A stretch of 64,000 bases of DNA from Bosea sp. NBC_00550 (GTDB lineage: Bacteria; Pseudomonadota; Alphaproteobacteria; Rhizobiales; Beijerinckiaceae), in assembly GCF_026020075.1 (NCBI RefSeq), contig NZ_CP102772.1, forward strand, positions 4,678,501 to 4,742,500, read 5' to 3'. Under the pieces are notes generated by a model. That model searched no databases, had not been told where the DNA came from, and saw nothing but the letters and a program-made list of their open reading frames with translations. Positions 1 to 11,400 of the stretch are shown here, piece after piece. Numbering within the stretch: position 1 is the stretch's first letter; each line of letters starts with the position of its first letter. Both the position numbers and the translations under genes were made by a program.

Positions 1-488
<488 letters not shown>

Positions 489-516
489 CAAGGCCCGGAA
501 ACTCTAGGATGACGGC

Positions 517-819
517 ATGAACCTGACACCGCGCGAGAAGGACAAGCTCTTGATCTCGATGGCCGCCATGGTGGCGCGCCGCAGGCTCGAGCGCGGCGTC
601 AAGCTGAACCATCCCGAAGCGATCGCGCTGATCTCGGATTTCGTCGTCGAAGGCGCGCGCGATGGCCGCAGCGTCGCCGAGCTGATGGAAGCCGGGGCGC
701 ATGTCGTCGGCCGGGCGCAGGTCATGGAAGGCGTCGCCGAGATGATCCACGACGTGCAGGTCGAGGCGACCTTTCCCGACGGCACCAAGCTCGTCACCGT
801 CCATGAACCGATCCGCTGA
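517..819 (+). CDS. ureA: Urease subunit gamma
   Basis: 100 residues, the usual length of a free-standing UreA. It begins [11 protein letters not shown] and contains the typical [16 protein letters not shown] segment and the [18 protein letters not shown] end (here [15 protein letters not shown]). UreA, UreB and UreC assemble into the (alpha-beta-gamma)3 urease that hydrolyses urea to ammonia and carbamate. A purine-rich AGGATG sequence precedes the ATG. It is separated from ureB by ureJ. Confidence 0.97.
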   Translation: MNLTPREKDKLLISMAAMVARRRLERGVKLNHPEAIALISDFVVEGARDGRSVAELMEAGAHVVGRAQVMEGVAEMIHDVQVEATFPDGTKLVTVHEPIR

Positions 820-840
820 CGTCCCGACACAGAGGCTGCC

Positions 841-1422
841 ATGAAGAGACTGTCGATCGCCCTGATCCTGAGCGTTGGTGCCGCGAGCCCGGCCTTCGCC
901 CATCTCAACCCGGCCGAGCATGGCTCGTTTGCGGCCGGCTTCTCGCATCCGCTCTTCGGCGTGGACCATATCCTGGCGATGGTCGGCGTCGGCCTCTGGG
1001 CGTTCCTTGTCGGCGGGCGCGCGATCTGGGCGATCCCGCTCGCTTTCGTCGTCACGATGATGCTCGGCTTCGCCGCGGCGCTGGCGGGCATCGGTTTGCC
1101 CTTCGTCGAGCCGGTGATCGCCGCCTCCGTCGTCGTGCTAGGCCTGCTCGCGCTCGTCGCGCTGCAGGTGCCGACGCCGGTCGGCATGGCGGTGGTCGGC
1201 TTCTTCGCGCTGTTCCACGGCTATGCCCATGGCGGCGAACTGGGCGAGGCGACCAGCACGTCCTTCATGGTCGGCTTCGCGCTGGCGACGGCGCTGCTGC
1301 ATGCGGTCGGCGTCGGCGTCGGTTTTGCCGGCAATGCGCTTTCGCATCGCGGGCGCATGGCGGCGCGCGTCGCCGGTGGCCTGACCGCGCTCGGCGGCCT
1401 CTGGCTGGTCGCGGGAGCCTGA
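841..1422 (+). CDS. ureJ: HupE/UreJ family nickel permease-like membrane protein
   Basis: 193 residues with an N-terminal signal-like segment (ending ASPAFAH, residues 1-21) and about six hydrophobic helices. The [12 protein letters not shown] motif near residue 40 is the HupE/UreJ signature and probably binds nickel. The family is linked to nickel uptake for urease or hydrogenase. Its place between ureA and ureB fits a role in supplying nickel to this urease. ureJ in this position is common in Hyphomicrobiales. Confidence 0.93.
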   Translation: MKRLSIALILSVGAASPAFAHLNPAEHGSFAAGFSHPLFGVDHILAMVGVGLWAFLVGGRAIWAIPLAFVVTMMLGFAAALAGIGLPFVEPVIAASVVVLGLLALVALQVPTPVGMAVVGFFALFHGYAHGGELGEATSTSFMVGFALATALLHAVGVGVGFAGNALSHRGRMAARVAGGLTALGGLWLVAGA

Positions 1423-1426
1423 CGCG

Positions 1427-1731
1427 ATGATCCCCGGAGAGGTCTTCCCCGCTGCCGGCGACATCGTCCTCAACGAGGGGGCGGCGCAGGTGACCCTGCT
1501 CGTCGCCAATACCGGCGACAGGCCGATCCAGGTCGGCTCGCACTACCATTTCTTTGAGACCAACGCAGCGCTCGATTTCGACCGTGCCGCCGCGCGCGGC
1601 ATGCGGCTCGACATCGCCGCCGGCACCGCCGTGCGCTTCGAGCCCGGCCAGCAGCGCGAGGTCCGCCTCGTGCCACTCGGCGGCGGGCGGGCCGTCTACG
1701 GCTTCCAGCAGAAGGTGATGGGGAAACTCTG

Positions 1732-1732
<1 letters not shown>
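1427..1732 (+). CDS. ureB: Urease subunit beta
   Basis: 101 residues, beginning [13 protein letters not shown], with the [10 protein letters not shown] segment characteristic of UreB and a conserved [12 protein letters not shown] region near the C terminus. It starts 4 bases after the ureJ stop codon. Its TGA overlaps the ureC ATG by one base (TGATG), indicating translational coupling of the two subunits. Confidence 0.97.
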
Positions 1733-3444
<1,712 letters not shown>

Positions 3445-3452
3445 GGCCGATC

Positions 3453-3950
3453 ATGCTCCGCGCCATTTCCCATAGCCACGGCGGTGGCGGCGAGCCCGCC
3501 GGCACGATCCGGCTCGACCATGCCGCGCGCCATCTGCGCCGCAAGCTCGTCACCACCGATCAGGGCGAGAAGATCATGGTCGATCTGCCGGAACCCGTGC
3601 TCTTCGCCGATGGCGACCGGCTCGTGCTGGATGATGGCCGCACGGTCGCGATCGCGGCGGCGGAGGAGGAGCTCTACGAGGTCAGGCCCGGCGGGGCCTG
3701 CCCGCTGCGCCATCTCGCCTGGCATCTCGGCAACCGCCATCTGCCGGCGCAGATCGACGCGGACCGCATCCTGATCCAGCGCGACCACGTCATCCGCGCC
3801 ATGCTGGAAGGGCTCGGCGCTGCTGTCGGCGAGGTCGTCGCGCGCTTCCAGCCCGTGCACGGCGCCTATCATGCTCACGGGCATGACCATGGTCATCACC
3901 ACGACCACGACCACGATCACGCGCACGGCCACCACCATCATCATGACTGA
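3453..3950 (+). CDS. ureE: Urease accessory protein UreE, nickel metallochaperone
   Basis: About 165 residues. The N-terminal UreE domain is followed by the metal-binding domain with [12 protein letters not shown] near residue 95. A His/Asp-rich tail of repeated HGHDH and HDHDHDH units (from about residue 137) is expected to bind several nickel ions. The start is the ATG at 3453, eight bases after ureC. Its 3' end overlaps ureF by 8 bases. Confidence 0.95.
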   Translation: MLRAISHSHGGGGEPAGTIRLDHAARHLRRKLVTTDQGEKIMVDLPEPVLFADGDRLVLDDGRTVAIAAAEEELYEVRPGGACPLRHLAWHLGNRHLPAQIDADRILIQRDHVIRAMLEGLGAAVGEVVARFQPVHGAYHAHGHDHGHHHDHDHDHAHGHHHHHD

Positions 3951-4601
3951 TCCGGTCGCGCTCTCCCGATTGATGACCTGGTTGTCCCCGGCCTTCCCGG
4001 TCGGGTCTTTCGCCTATAGCCACGGCCTGGAGCGCGCGATCCATGACGGGCTGATCAGCGACAGGCTCAGCCTGACCGGCTGGCTGGAAGCGCTGCTCGA
4101 TCGTGGTTCCGGCTGGAACGATGCAGTGCTGCTGGCCGAGGCCTGGCGCTGCACCGCGGCCGGCGACGGCATCGAGGAGGTCGCCGAACTTGCCGAGGCC
4201 ATGGCGGGCTCGCGCGAGCGGCATATGGAGACGACGTTGCAGGGCGGCGCCTTCGTCGATGCGATGGCGGCCTGGGGCGGCGAGCGGCCGACGAATGGGG
4301 AGGGGGCGATCACCTATCCGGTCGCGGTCGGTGCGGCTGCCGCGCGCCATCAGGTCAAGCTTGAGGATGCGCTGGTCGCTTACCTCCACGCCTTCGCCTC
4401 GAACCTCATCCAGGCCTGCGTCAGGCTGGTCCCGCTCGGGCAGCGCGACGGCGTCGGCACGCTCGCCGCGCTGGAGGCGGTCATCCTGCGCACCGCGCAG
4501 CGTCCAGCCGGCTCGACGCTCGACGATCTCGGCTCCTGCACGGTCCTCGCCGACATCATGTCGATGAACCACGAAACGCAGTATTCCAGGGTGTTCCGCT
4601 C

Positions 4602-4605
<4 letters not shown>
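3943..4605 (+). CDS. ureF: Urease accessory protein UreF
   Basis: About 220 residues beginning [16 protein letters not shown], with the conserved [15 protein letters not shown] motif (residues about 16-30) and a C-terminal [13 protein letters not shown] that matches the UreF end. UreF works with UreD and UreG in the GTP-dependent activation complex. A longer reading frame from 3871 would be a translation of the ureE His tail in another frame, so the ATG at 3943 is preferred. Confidence 0.94.
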
Positions 4606-5219
<614 letters not shown>

Positions 5220-5252
5220 CGCGCCAGCGTCTTCCGCGGTCGAAAGGGCTCG

Positions 5253-6050
5253 CTACAGCGAAAGCTGCGAACCGGCCTCCCGGCAGGAGGCTTCCAGCGC
5301 CAGCAGGATCGCCTGCTCGTCCGTCGCGATGCCATGGCGCTGCAGGCAGGGCACCAGGATCGCCGCTTCGGCATGGCCGCCCGGCCCGATCACCGGGCAG
5401 GCGATGTCGGTCACCGCCATGATGTCGCGGCTGGGCGCGACGCGATGGCCGCTGGCGCGGATCTCGGCGAAGGTGCGGAGCATGTCCTCGCTCTCCAGCC
5501 TGTCCCGGTCGGCCTCGGAGGCCTCCTTCATCAATTGCCGGCGCCGCACCTCGCTCTGGAAGGCGAGGATGAGCAGGCCGGAATTGGCATCGAGCGCCGG
5601 CCGCCCATAGCCCGGCCGCACGATCACGCTGGCGTCGAGATGGCCGGAGGTGGTCGCGAGCACAACGGTCTGCGCCCGGCTCAGCACGACCAGATGCGCG
5701 GCCAGTCCGCTTTCCTCGCTGAAGCGCTCCATCAGCGGCAGCACGATCGACGTGAGCTGGCGCCCGCCCGGCGTGCGGATGCCGAGGTCGAACAGCCGCC
5801 GCGACAGGGCGAGGCGGTCGGTTCCGGCCTCGCGGGCAAGATAGCCGCGCTGCTGCAGCACGAAGACCATGCGGAAGATCTCGCTCTTCGAGCGTGCCAG
5901 GCGCTCCGCGATCTCGCGCGTCGACAAGGGCTCGCCGGCCTCGGCGAGGAGCTCGAGGATGTCGAGCCCTTTCTCCAGGGCGGGAGCCGCGTAGGTGCTT
6001 TTATCTCCGCTCTCCGAGTCCGGCAGGTCGCTCATGCTTTCCTGTTTCAT
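5253..6050 (-). CDS. IclR family transcriptional regulator
   Basis: 265 residues. A winged helix-turn-helix (about 25-80, with LSTREIAERLARSKSEIFRMV) is followed by the IclR effector-binding domain (about 95-260). It is transcribed divergently from the ABC transporter operon at 6177, so it probably controls that operon and itself. A perfect 12-bp palindrome covers its first start codon. An alternative start is the Met six codons in. The effector cannot be told from sequence. Confidence 0.9.
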   Translation of the reverse strand: MKQESMSDLPDSESGDKSTYAAPALEKGLDILELLAEAGEPLSTREIAERLARSKSEIFRMVFVLQQRGYLAREAGTDRLALSRRLFDLGIRTPGGRQLTSIVLPLMERFSEESGLAAHLVVLSRAQTVVLATTSGHLDASVIVRPGYGRPALDANSGLLILAFQSEVRRRQLMKEASEADRDRLESEDMLRTFAEIRASGHRVAPSRDIMAVTDIACPVIGPGGHAEAAILVPCLQRHGIATDEQAILLALEASCREAGSQLSL

Positions 6051-6089
6051 ATATGAAGCTTGACATCAAATAAGAAACGAACCTAGCCT
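6046..6089. promoter_or_regulatory. Candidate IclR operator and ABC-operon promoter
   Basis: The perfect palindrome TTCATATATGAA lies at 6046-6057 and overlaps the iclR start codon. It is followed on the plus strand by TTGACA (6060-6065), and 18 bases later by TAGCCT, which could be the -35 and -10 of the transporter operon. The palindrome is AT-rich in an otherwise GC-rich region. The role is inferred from position only. Confidence 0.45.
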
Positions 6090-6176
6090 CCTCGTAAAGG
6101 GGAGGCGTATGGTGCGATTGCCGGATCATATCGCGCGCCGGGGCGGCAGCGGAAATCGCCCGCGAGGCGGCAGGGC

Positions 6177-6839
6177 ATGAAATACGGGCTGCAGTTCCGC
6201 GACGTCTTCGCCGCGTGGGAATCGATCCTCGACGGCGTCTGGATCACGCTTCTCCTGTCGGCGGCGGCGATGATCGGCGGCCTCGTCATCGGCATCGCCT
6301 GCGCGGCGGCCCGCGTCTATGGCCCGGCCTGGCTGCGTCGTGCCGTCGGAACCTATGTCGAGGTCATCCGCAACACGCCGCTGCTGGTGCAGCTCTTCCT
6401 GATCTTCTTCGGCCTGCCCAGCTTCGGCTTGCGGCTTGACGGCTTCACCGCCGCGATCATCGCGCTCATCGTCAATCTCGGCGCCTACACCACCGAGATC
6501 GTTCGTGCAGGGCTGGAGGCGATCCCGAAGGCACAGGTCGAGGCCGGCCATTCACTCGGCCTCTCCGGGTTGCAGGTCTTCCGCTATGTCGTGATGTTCC
6601 CGGCGCTGAAGGCGATGTTCCCGGCGCTCGCCAGCCAGTTCGTACTGCTGATGCTGGCGACCAGCGTCGTCTCGCAGATCTCGGTCGAAGATCTCTTCCA
6701 CGCCGCCTCTATCGTGCAGTCGCGCACCTTCCGCGATTTCGAGGTCTACACCGTCATCGGCGTGCTCTATCTCGGGCTCGCCTTCGCCTTCCGCGGCCTG
6801 TTCGCAGGCATCTATTACTGGGCGTTCGTCAGGCGATGA
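6177..6839 (+). CDS. Polar amino-acid ABC transporter permease (HisM/GlnP type)
   Basis: 220 residues with about five membrane helices and the permease coupling motif EAGHSLGLSGLQVFRYVV (about 121-138). YVEVIRNTPLLVQLF near residue 60 is typical of the His/Glu/Arg permease family. The ATG of the next permease overlaps its TGA by 4 bases. The two permeases probably form a heterodimer in the inner membrane. Confidence 0.93.
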   Translation: MKYGLQFRDVFAAWESILDGVWITLLLSAAAMIGGLVIGIACAAARVYGPAWLRRAVGTYVEVIRNTPLLVQLFLIFFGLPSFGLRLDGFTAAIIALIVNLGAYTTEIVRAGLEAIPKAQVEAGHSLGLSGLQVFRYVVMFPALKAMFPALASQFVLLMLATSVVSQISVEDLFHAASIVQSRTFRDFEVYTVIGVLYLGLAFAFRGLFAGIYYWAFVRR

Positions 6840-7486
6840 TCCGCGAATTCGGCCTCATCGACGTCATGTACCTGATAGCGGCGGCGCGCTGGACCTTCGC
6901 CCTGACCGCGACGGCCTTCATCGGCGCCTCGCTGATCGGCATCGTCCTCGCCATCGCGCGCATCCTGCCCGTCGCGCCGCTGCGCTGGCTCGCGGCGGCC
7001 TATATCCACATCGTCCAGGGCACGCCGCTGCTGGTCTGGCTCTTCGTCATATTCTTCGGCCTGCCGCTCATCGGCATCTCGGTCAATCCCTGGCTCGCCG
7101 CCGCGACCGCCTTTTCGGTCTATGGCAGCGCCTTCCTCGGCGAGATCTGGCGCGGCGCGCTGGTCTCGATCGCCAGGACGCAGTGGGAGGCCGGCGCCTC
7201 GCTCGGGCTCTCGCTCTGGGAACAGCTGCGCCACGTCATCGTGCCGCAATCGATCCGCGTCGCCATCCCGCCGACGGTCGGCTTCCTCGTGCAGCTCATC
7301 AAGAACACCTCGCTCGCCGCGACGATCGGCTTCGTCGAGCTGACGCGCGAAGGCCAGCTCACGGCCGCCGGCACCTACAAGCCCTTCGCGGTCTACATCA
7401 CCGTCGCCGCGATCTATTTCGCGATGTGCTTCCCTCTCACGCAATGGAGCCGCTCGATCGAGCGGAAGCTCGATGTCGCTCGTTGA
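6836..7486 (+). CDS. Polar amino-acid ABC transporter permease, second subunit
   Basis: 216 residues of the same family as the preceding gene, with IVQGTPLLVWLF and the coupling motif WEAGASLGLSLWEQLRHV (about 119-136). It overlaps its upstream neighbour by 4 bases and the ATPase gene by 14 bases, so the three are co-translated. Confidence 0.93.
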   Translation: MIREFGLIDVMYLIAAARWTFALTATAFIGASLIGIVLAIARILPVAPLRWLAAAYIHIVQGTPLLVWLFVIFFGLPLIGISVNPWLAAATAFSVYGSAFLGEIWRGALVSIARTQWEAGASLGLSLWEQLRHVIVPQSIRVAIPPTVGFLVQLIKNTSLAATIGFVELTREGQLTAAGTYKPFAVYITVAAIYFAMCFPLTQWSRSIERKLDVAR

Positions 7487-8204
7487 AATCCACGGAATCA
7501 ACAAGAGTTACGGCGCCGTTCAGGTGCTGAAGGATGTGACGCTCGACGTCGCCAAGGGCGAGATTATCGCCGTGATCGGCCGCTCGGGCTCGGGCAAGAG
7601 CACCATGCTCCGCTGCATCAACGGGCTGGAACCGGTGCAGGCCGGTGTGATCCGTGTCGACGGCACACAGGTCAACGATCCCAACACCAATCTGCGCAAG
7701 CTACGCCAGGAGGTCGGCATCGTCTTCCAGAGCTTCAACCTGTTCCCGCATCTCTCGGTTTGCGACAACATCACGCTGGCACCACGCGTCGTGAAGAAGC
7801 AGGCGCCGCAGGCCGCCCGCGAGGTGGCGCGCGAGGTGCTGGCGCGCGTCGGGCTGGAGGACAAGCTCGACGCCTATCCCTCCCAGCTCTCCGGCGGCCA
7901 GCAGCAGCGCGTCGCCATCGCCCGTTCGCTCGCCATGCGGCCGAAGCTGATGCTGTTCGACGAGGTCACCTCCGCGCTCGATCCGGAACTGACCGGCGAG
8001 GTGCTCAAGGTCCTCGAATCCGTCGCGCAGGAGGGCATGACCATGATCCTGGTGACCCACGAGATGGGCTTCGCCCGCCGCTTCGGCTCGCGCGTCGTCT
8101 TCATGCATGAGGGGCGCATCCACGAACAGGGACCGGCGGCCGCCGTGTTGGCCGAGCCGAAGACGCCGGAACTCCAGACCTTCCTCAGCGCTGTCCTGCA
8201 CTGA
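7473..8204 (+). CDS. Polar amino-acid ABC transporter ATP-binding protein
   Basis: 243 residues. Walker A is GRSGSGKST (about 36-44), the Q loop is in VFQSFNLFPH, the signature is LSGGQQQRVAIARSLA, Walker B is LMLFDEVTSALDPE and the switch His is in LVTHEMGFA. This is the GlnQ/HisP class. It energises the two permeases encoded just upstream. Confidence 0.95.
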   Translation: MSLVEIHGINKSYGAVQVLKDVTLDVAKGEIIAVIGRSGSGKSTMLRCINGLEPVQAGVIRVDGTQVNDPNTNLRKLRQEVGIVFQSFNLFPHLSVCDNITLAPRVVKKQAPQAAREVAREVLARVGLEDKLDAYPSQLSGGQQQRVAIARSLAMRPKLMLFDEVTSALDPELTGEVLKVLESVAQEGMTMILVTHEMGFARRFGSRVVFMHEGRIHEQGPAAAVLAEPKTPELQTFLSAVLH

Positions 8205-8245
8205 GGCGGAACCAAGAACCGACATCAACGAGGGGAGAGAAGACG

Positions 8246-9028
8246 ATGCGTTCACTGTTCGCAGGTTTAGCCGCCCTGGCCGTCGCCGCCTTCGGCGCCG
8301 CCGAGGCCAAGGCCGACAAGCTCCAGGACATCCTGTCCAAGGGCGTCGTGCGCATCGGCGTGCCGCTCGACGCGCCGCCCTTCGGCGCCCAGGATGCGGA
8401 CCGCAAGCCGATCGGCTTCGACATCGAGATGGCGGAGATGGTTGCCAAGGGTCTCGGCGTGAAGCTCGAGATGCAGCAGATCACCGGCGCCAACCGCATC
8501 CCGTTCCTGCTGACCGACAAGGTCGACATCGTCATCTCGGTGATGGGCCTGACCCCGGAGCGCGCCAAGCAGATCCAGTTCACCGCGCCCTACGCGAACA
8601 CCTTCCTGGCGGTCTACGGCGCCAAGAATTCGACGGTGAGCAGCCCGGAGACGATCGGCTCCGCCCGCGTCGCCGCCGCCAAGGGCACGACGCAGGAGCT
8701 CGCCATCTCGGCCTCCGCGCCGAAGGCCAGCCTGATGCGCACCGAGGACGATGCCACGGCCGCTGCCGCCTACATCACCGGTCAGGCCGATCTGCTCGCC
8801 ACCAACTCGATCGTGGCGCAGGCGCTCGCCAAGCAGAACCCGAACAAGGAGTTCGAGCGCAAATTCGTCATCCGCCGCAGCCCGGCCCATATGGGCGTGC
8901 AGATGGACCAGCATAACCTGGTGCGCTGGCTCGACGGCTTCATCTTCTTCAACGCGATGAACGGCGAGCTCGACCGGCTCCACCGGAAGTATCTGGACAT
9001 TCCGATGGACCCGCTGCCGACGCTGTAG
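8246..9028 (+). CDS. Periplasmic amino-acid-binding protein (family 3 solute-binding protein)
   Basis: 260 residues with a signal peptide (about 1-22, ending EAKA) and a bilobed SBP_bac_3 domain including GFDIEMAEMVAKGLGV and DIVISVMGLTPERAKQI. A GGGGAGAGAAG ribosome-binding region precedes the ATG. It completes the transporter. The ligand is unknown; downstream catabolic genes suggest an amino-acid-like compound such as an ectoine-derived or N-acylated diamino acid. Confidence 0.92.
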   Translation: MRSLFAGLAALAVAAFGAAEAKADKLQDILSKGVVRIGVPLDAPPFGAQDADRKPIGFDIEMAEMVAKGLGVKLEMQQITGANRIPFLLTDKVDIVISVMGLTPERAKQIQFTAPYANTFLAVYGAKNSTVSSPETIGSARVAAAKGTTQELAISASAPKASLMRTEDDATAAAAYITGQADLLATNSIVAQALAKQNPNKEFERKFVIRRSPAHMGVQMDQHNLVRWLDGFIFFNAMNGELDRLHRKYLDIPMDPLPTL

Positions 9029-9041
9029 TCGAGCCGACATC

Positions 9042-9149
9042 CGTCATTCTCGGGCGAAGCGTAGCGAAGACCCGAGAATTTCCTGACCAGAAGGCGCTGG
9101 TCGGCGCCTCACTCGGCCGGAGATGCTCGGGGTTAGCCCGAGCATGACG
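9042..9149. repeat. Intergenic palindromic repeat, class A (CGTCATTCTCGGG...GAGCATGACG)
   Basis: It consists of two stem-loops. The left arm CGTCATTCTCGGG pairs internally with CCCGAGAAT, and the right part pairs GATGCTCGGG with CCCGAGCAT and ends GACG. The same layout recurs at 13997 and 37190. It fills the gap between the binding-protein gene and the deacylase gene. Confidence 0.85.
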
Positions 9150-9209
9150 GCTTGTCTCGTGCCTCTCCTTCCTGGGGAGGCTTCCAAGCCACGTCTCATC
9201 GAGCCCGCC

Positions 9210-10253
9210 ATGACCAGTTCCTCGCGCCCCAAGCCCGCCCCGCGCCCGTCCAGCGCCTTCCTCACCGTCGATCTCGACCGGGAGGGCAAGCAAGCCGGCT
9301 TCCTCATGATCCCGCATTCGCCGCATGACGATGCCTGGGGCGTGACGCGCGTGCCCATCGCCGTGATCAAGAACGGCACCGGCCCGACCGTGATCATGGA
9401 AGGCGGCAACCATGGCGACGAATATGAGGGGCCGATCACGATCTGCGACCTGATCCGCGATCTCGATCCCGGACGTGTCCAGGGCCGGCTCATCCTGATG
9501 CCGGCGAACAATGTCCATGCCGTCGTCGCCGGTCAGCGCACCTCGCCGGTCGACGGGCTGAACTTCAACCGCACGTTCCCGGGCGATCCGCGCGGCACCA
9601 TCACCCAGCAGATCTCGGCCTTCGTCAGCGACCACATCCTGCCGATCGGCGACGCCTTCCTCGACCTGCATTCCGGCGGCTCCTCGCTGGAGATCATCCC
9701 GAGCGCCATCGTCGAGCCGACCGACGATCCCGCCCTGCACAAGCGCAATGTCGCAGCGGTGCAGGCCTTCGACGCGCCGATGATCGTCGTCATCAGCAAT
9801 CTGGGCGAGCCGCGCACCGCGACTGCCGCCGCCTGCCGGGCCGGGCTCGTCACGGTCGGTACGGAGATGGCCGGCGGCGGTACGGTCTCGCTCGACGCGC
9901 TCCAGGTCTGCCGGCGCGGTGTGTCCAATGTGCTGGATCATCTCGGCGTCGTCGTCCGGGAGAAGCCCGAGCCGAAGCGCGGCGATGGCCAGATCCTCGA
10001 ACTGCCCGGCATCTCGGCTTACGTCTATGCGACGGCGGACGGCATCTTCGAGCCGTTCCACGCCAACGGCACGAAGGTCAGCGCCGGCGAGCCGGCCGGC
10101 CGCATCCATTGCACCTGGGACCCGACCCGTCCGCCCGAGACGCTGCATTACGCCGCCGACGGCATCCTCTACGGCCGGCGCCAGCCGGGGCGGGTGAAGC
10201 CGGGCAATTGCTGCCTCATCGTCGCGGCGCCCTATCGCGGAACCCTGTCATGA
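9210..10253 (+). CDS. Succinylglutamate desuccinylase/aspartoacylase family deacylase, DoeB/EutE-like
   Basis: About 347 residues from the ATG at 9210. The zinc site is visible as GGNHGDEYEGP (His about 68, Glu about 71) and LDLHSGGSS (His about 155). The N-terminal HDDAWGVTRVPI region and overall length resemble N-acetyl-diaminobutyrate deacetylases (DoeB/EutE) of ectoine degradation. It overlaps the dehydratase gene by ATGA. The family is certain, the ectoine-type substrate is inferred. A longer upstream reading frame runs into a repeat and is not preferred. Confidence 0.85.
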   Translation: MTSSSRPKPAPRPSSAFLTVDLDREGKQAGFLMIPHSPHDDAWGVTRVPIAVIKNGTGPTVIMEGGNHGDEYEGPITICDLIRDLDPGRVQGRLILMPANNVHAVVAGQRTSPVDGLNFNRTFPGDPRGTITQQISAFVSDHILPIGDAFLDLHSGGSSLEIIPSAIVEPTDDPALHKRNVAAVQAFDAPMIVVISNLGEPRTATAAACRAGLVTVGTEMAGGGTVSLDALQVCRRGVSNVLDHLGVVVREKPEPKRGDGQILELPGISAYVYATADGIFEPFHANGTKVSAGEPAGRIHCTWDPTRPPETLHYAADGILYGRRQPGRVKPGNCCLIVAAPYRGTLS

Positions 10254-11194
10254 TCGCGCTCGACGACATCCGCGCCGCCCGCCAGCGGATCGCGCCGCAT
10301 ATCCGCCGCACCCCGACGCTGCCCTATGCCAAGACGCGCGGCACCGATTTCGGCGGCGACGTCACGCTGAAGCTTGAGCTGCTGCAGGCGGCCGGCTCCT
10401 TCAAGGCGCGCGGCGCGATGAACCGGCTGCTGACCCTGTCGAAGGACGAGCTGGCGCGCGGCGTCGTCACGGCCTCGGGCGGCAATCACGGCCTCGCCAT
10501 CGCCCGCTCGGCCCATGTGCTCGGCGTGCCCGCGACCATCTTCCTGCCGTCCAATGCCGCGCCGGACAAGATCGCCAAGCTGCGCGACTGGGGCGCGGAC
10601 GTCCATATCGTCGGCGACATCTGGGACGACGCCAATGCGGCCGCGCTCGCCCATGCCGCCAAGACCGGCGCGACCTATGCCCATCCCTTCAGCGATCCGG
10701 TCGTCGTGGCGGGGCAGGGTACGCTCGGCCTCGATATCCTCGACGACATGCCTGATGTCGACGTCGTCCTCGTCGCCATCGGCGGCGGCGGATTGATCAC
10801 CGGCCTCTCGACGGCGGTGAAGGCGCTGCGGCCGCAGACCAGCATCATCGGCATCGAGCCGGTGGGATCGCCGACGCTGCATGCCTGCCTCGCCGCCGGC
10901 CGCCTCGTCGCGCTCGACAAGCTGGAGACCCGCGTCGCCACCATGTCCTGCCGCCAGACCGATCAGGCGATCTATGAAGCGACGGCCCGCAATGTCGACG
11001 AGATCGTGCTGGTGACCGATGGCGAGATGGAGCAGGCGGCGAAGTCGCTCTGGTTCGAATTCGGCATCGCGGCAGATTTGTCGGGCGCGGCGGCGCTGGC
11101 GGCGCTCCAGTCCGGGCGAGTCGCGCTCACCGCCGGAACGAAAGTCTGCGCGCTGGTCTGCGGCGCCGGCACCGATGGCTGCCTGCCGGGTTAG
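10250..11194 (+). CDS. Threonine dehydratase-like PLP enzyme, EutB-like
   Basis: 314 residues of the fold-type II PLP family. The PLP lysine is in AGSFKARGAM (about residue 52), the substrate loop is TASGGNHGLA, and the phosphate-binding glycine loop is IGGGGLITG (about 174-182). It lacks a C-terminal ACT regulatory domain, so it is a catabolic rather than biosynthetic type. Co-translation with a DoeB/EutE-like deacylase parallels eutB in hydroxyectoine utilisation clusters. The substrate is an inference; threonine or serine are alternatives. Confidence 0.82.
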   Translation: MIALDDIRAARQRIAPHIRRTPTLPYAKTRGTDFGGDVTLKLELLQAAGSFKARGAMNRLLTLSKDELARGVVTASGGNHGLAIARSAHVLGVPATIFLPSNAAPDKIAKLRDWGADVHIVGDIWDDANAAALAHAAKTGATYAHPFSDPVVVAGQGTLGLDILDDMPDVDVVLVAIGGGGLITGLSTAVKALRPQTSIIGIEPVGSPTLHACLAAGRLVALDKLETRVATMSCRQTDQAIYEATARNVDEIVLVTDGEMEQAAKSLWFEFGIAADLSGAAALAALQSGRVALTAGTKVCALVCGAGTDGCLPG

Positions 11195-11222
11195 GTTGCG
11201 TTGAATTTGCACGGAACCACGG

Positions 11223-11372
11223 CGTCATTCCGGGGCAGGCCGCAGGCCTGAGCCCGGAACCCAGAACCGATACCGTCATGAATTCGAGCGCTGGCCCGAC
11301 TGTGCCTTTTCGTGAAAACGGCATCGATTCTGGGTTCCGGGCTCTTCGCTGCAGCGAAGCCCCGGAATGACG
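11223..11372. repeat. Intergenic palindromic repeat, class C (long form)
   Basis: 150 bases between the outer arms CGTCATTCCGGGG and CCCCGGAATGACG. A second inverted pair lies inside: GGAACCCAGAA and TTCTGGGTTCC. It sits between the convergent dehydratase and kinase genes, and its hairpins could terminate both transcripts. Close relatives occur at 52123 and, inside cobG, at 58019. Confidence 0.85.
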
Positions 11373-11400
11373 GAGCAGTTCCGAGGGAAATCAGCTCGCT

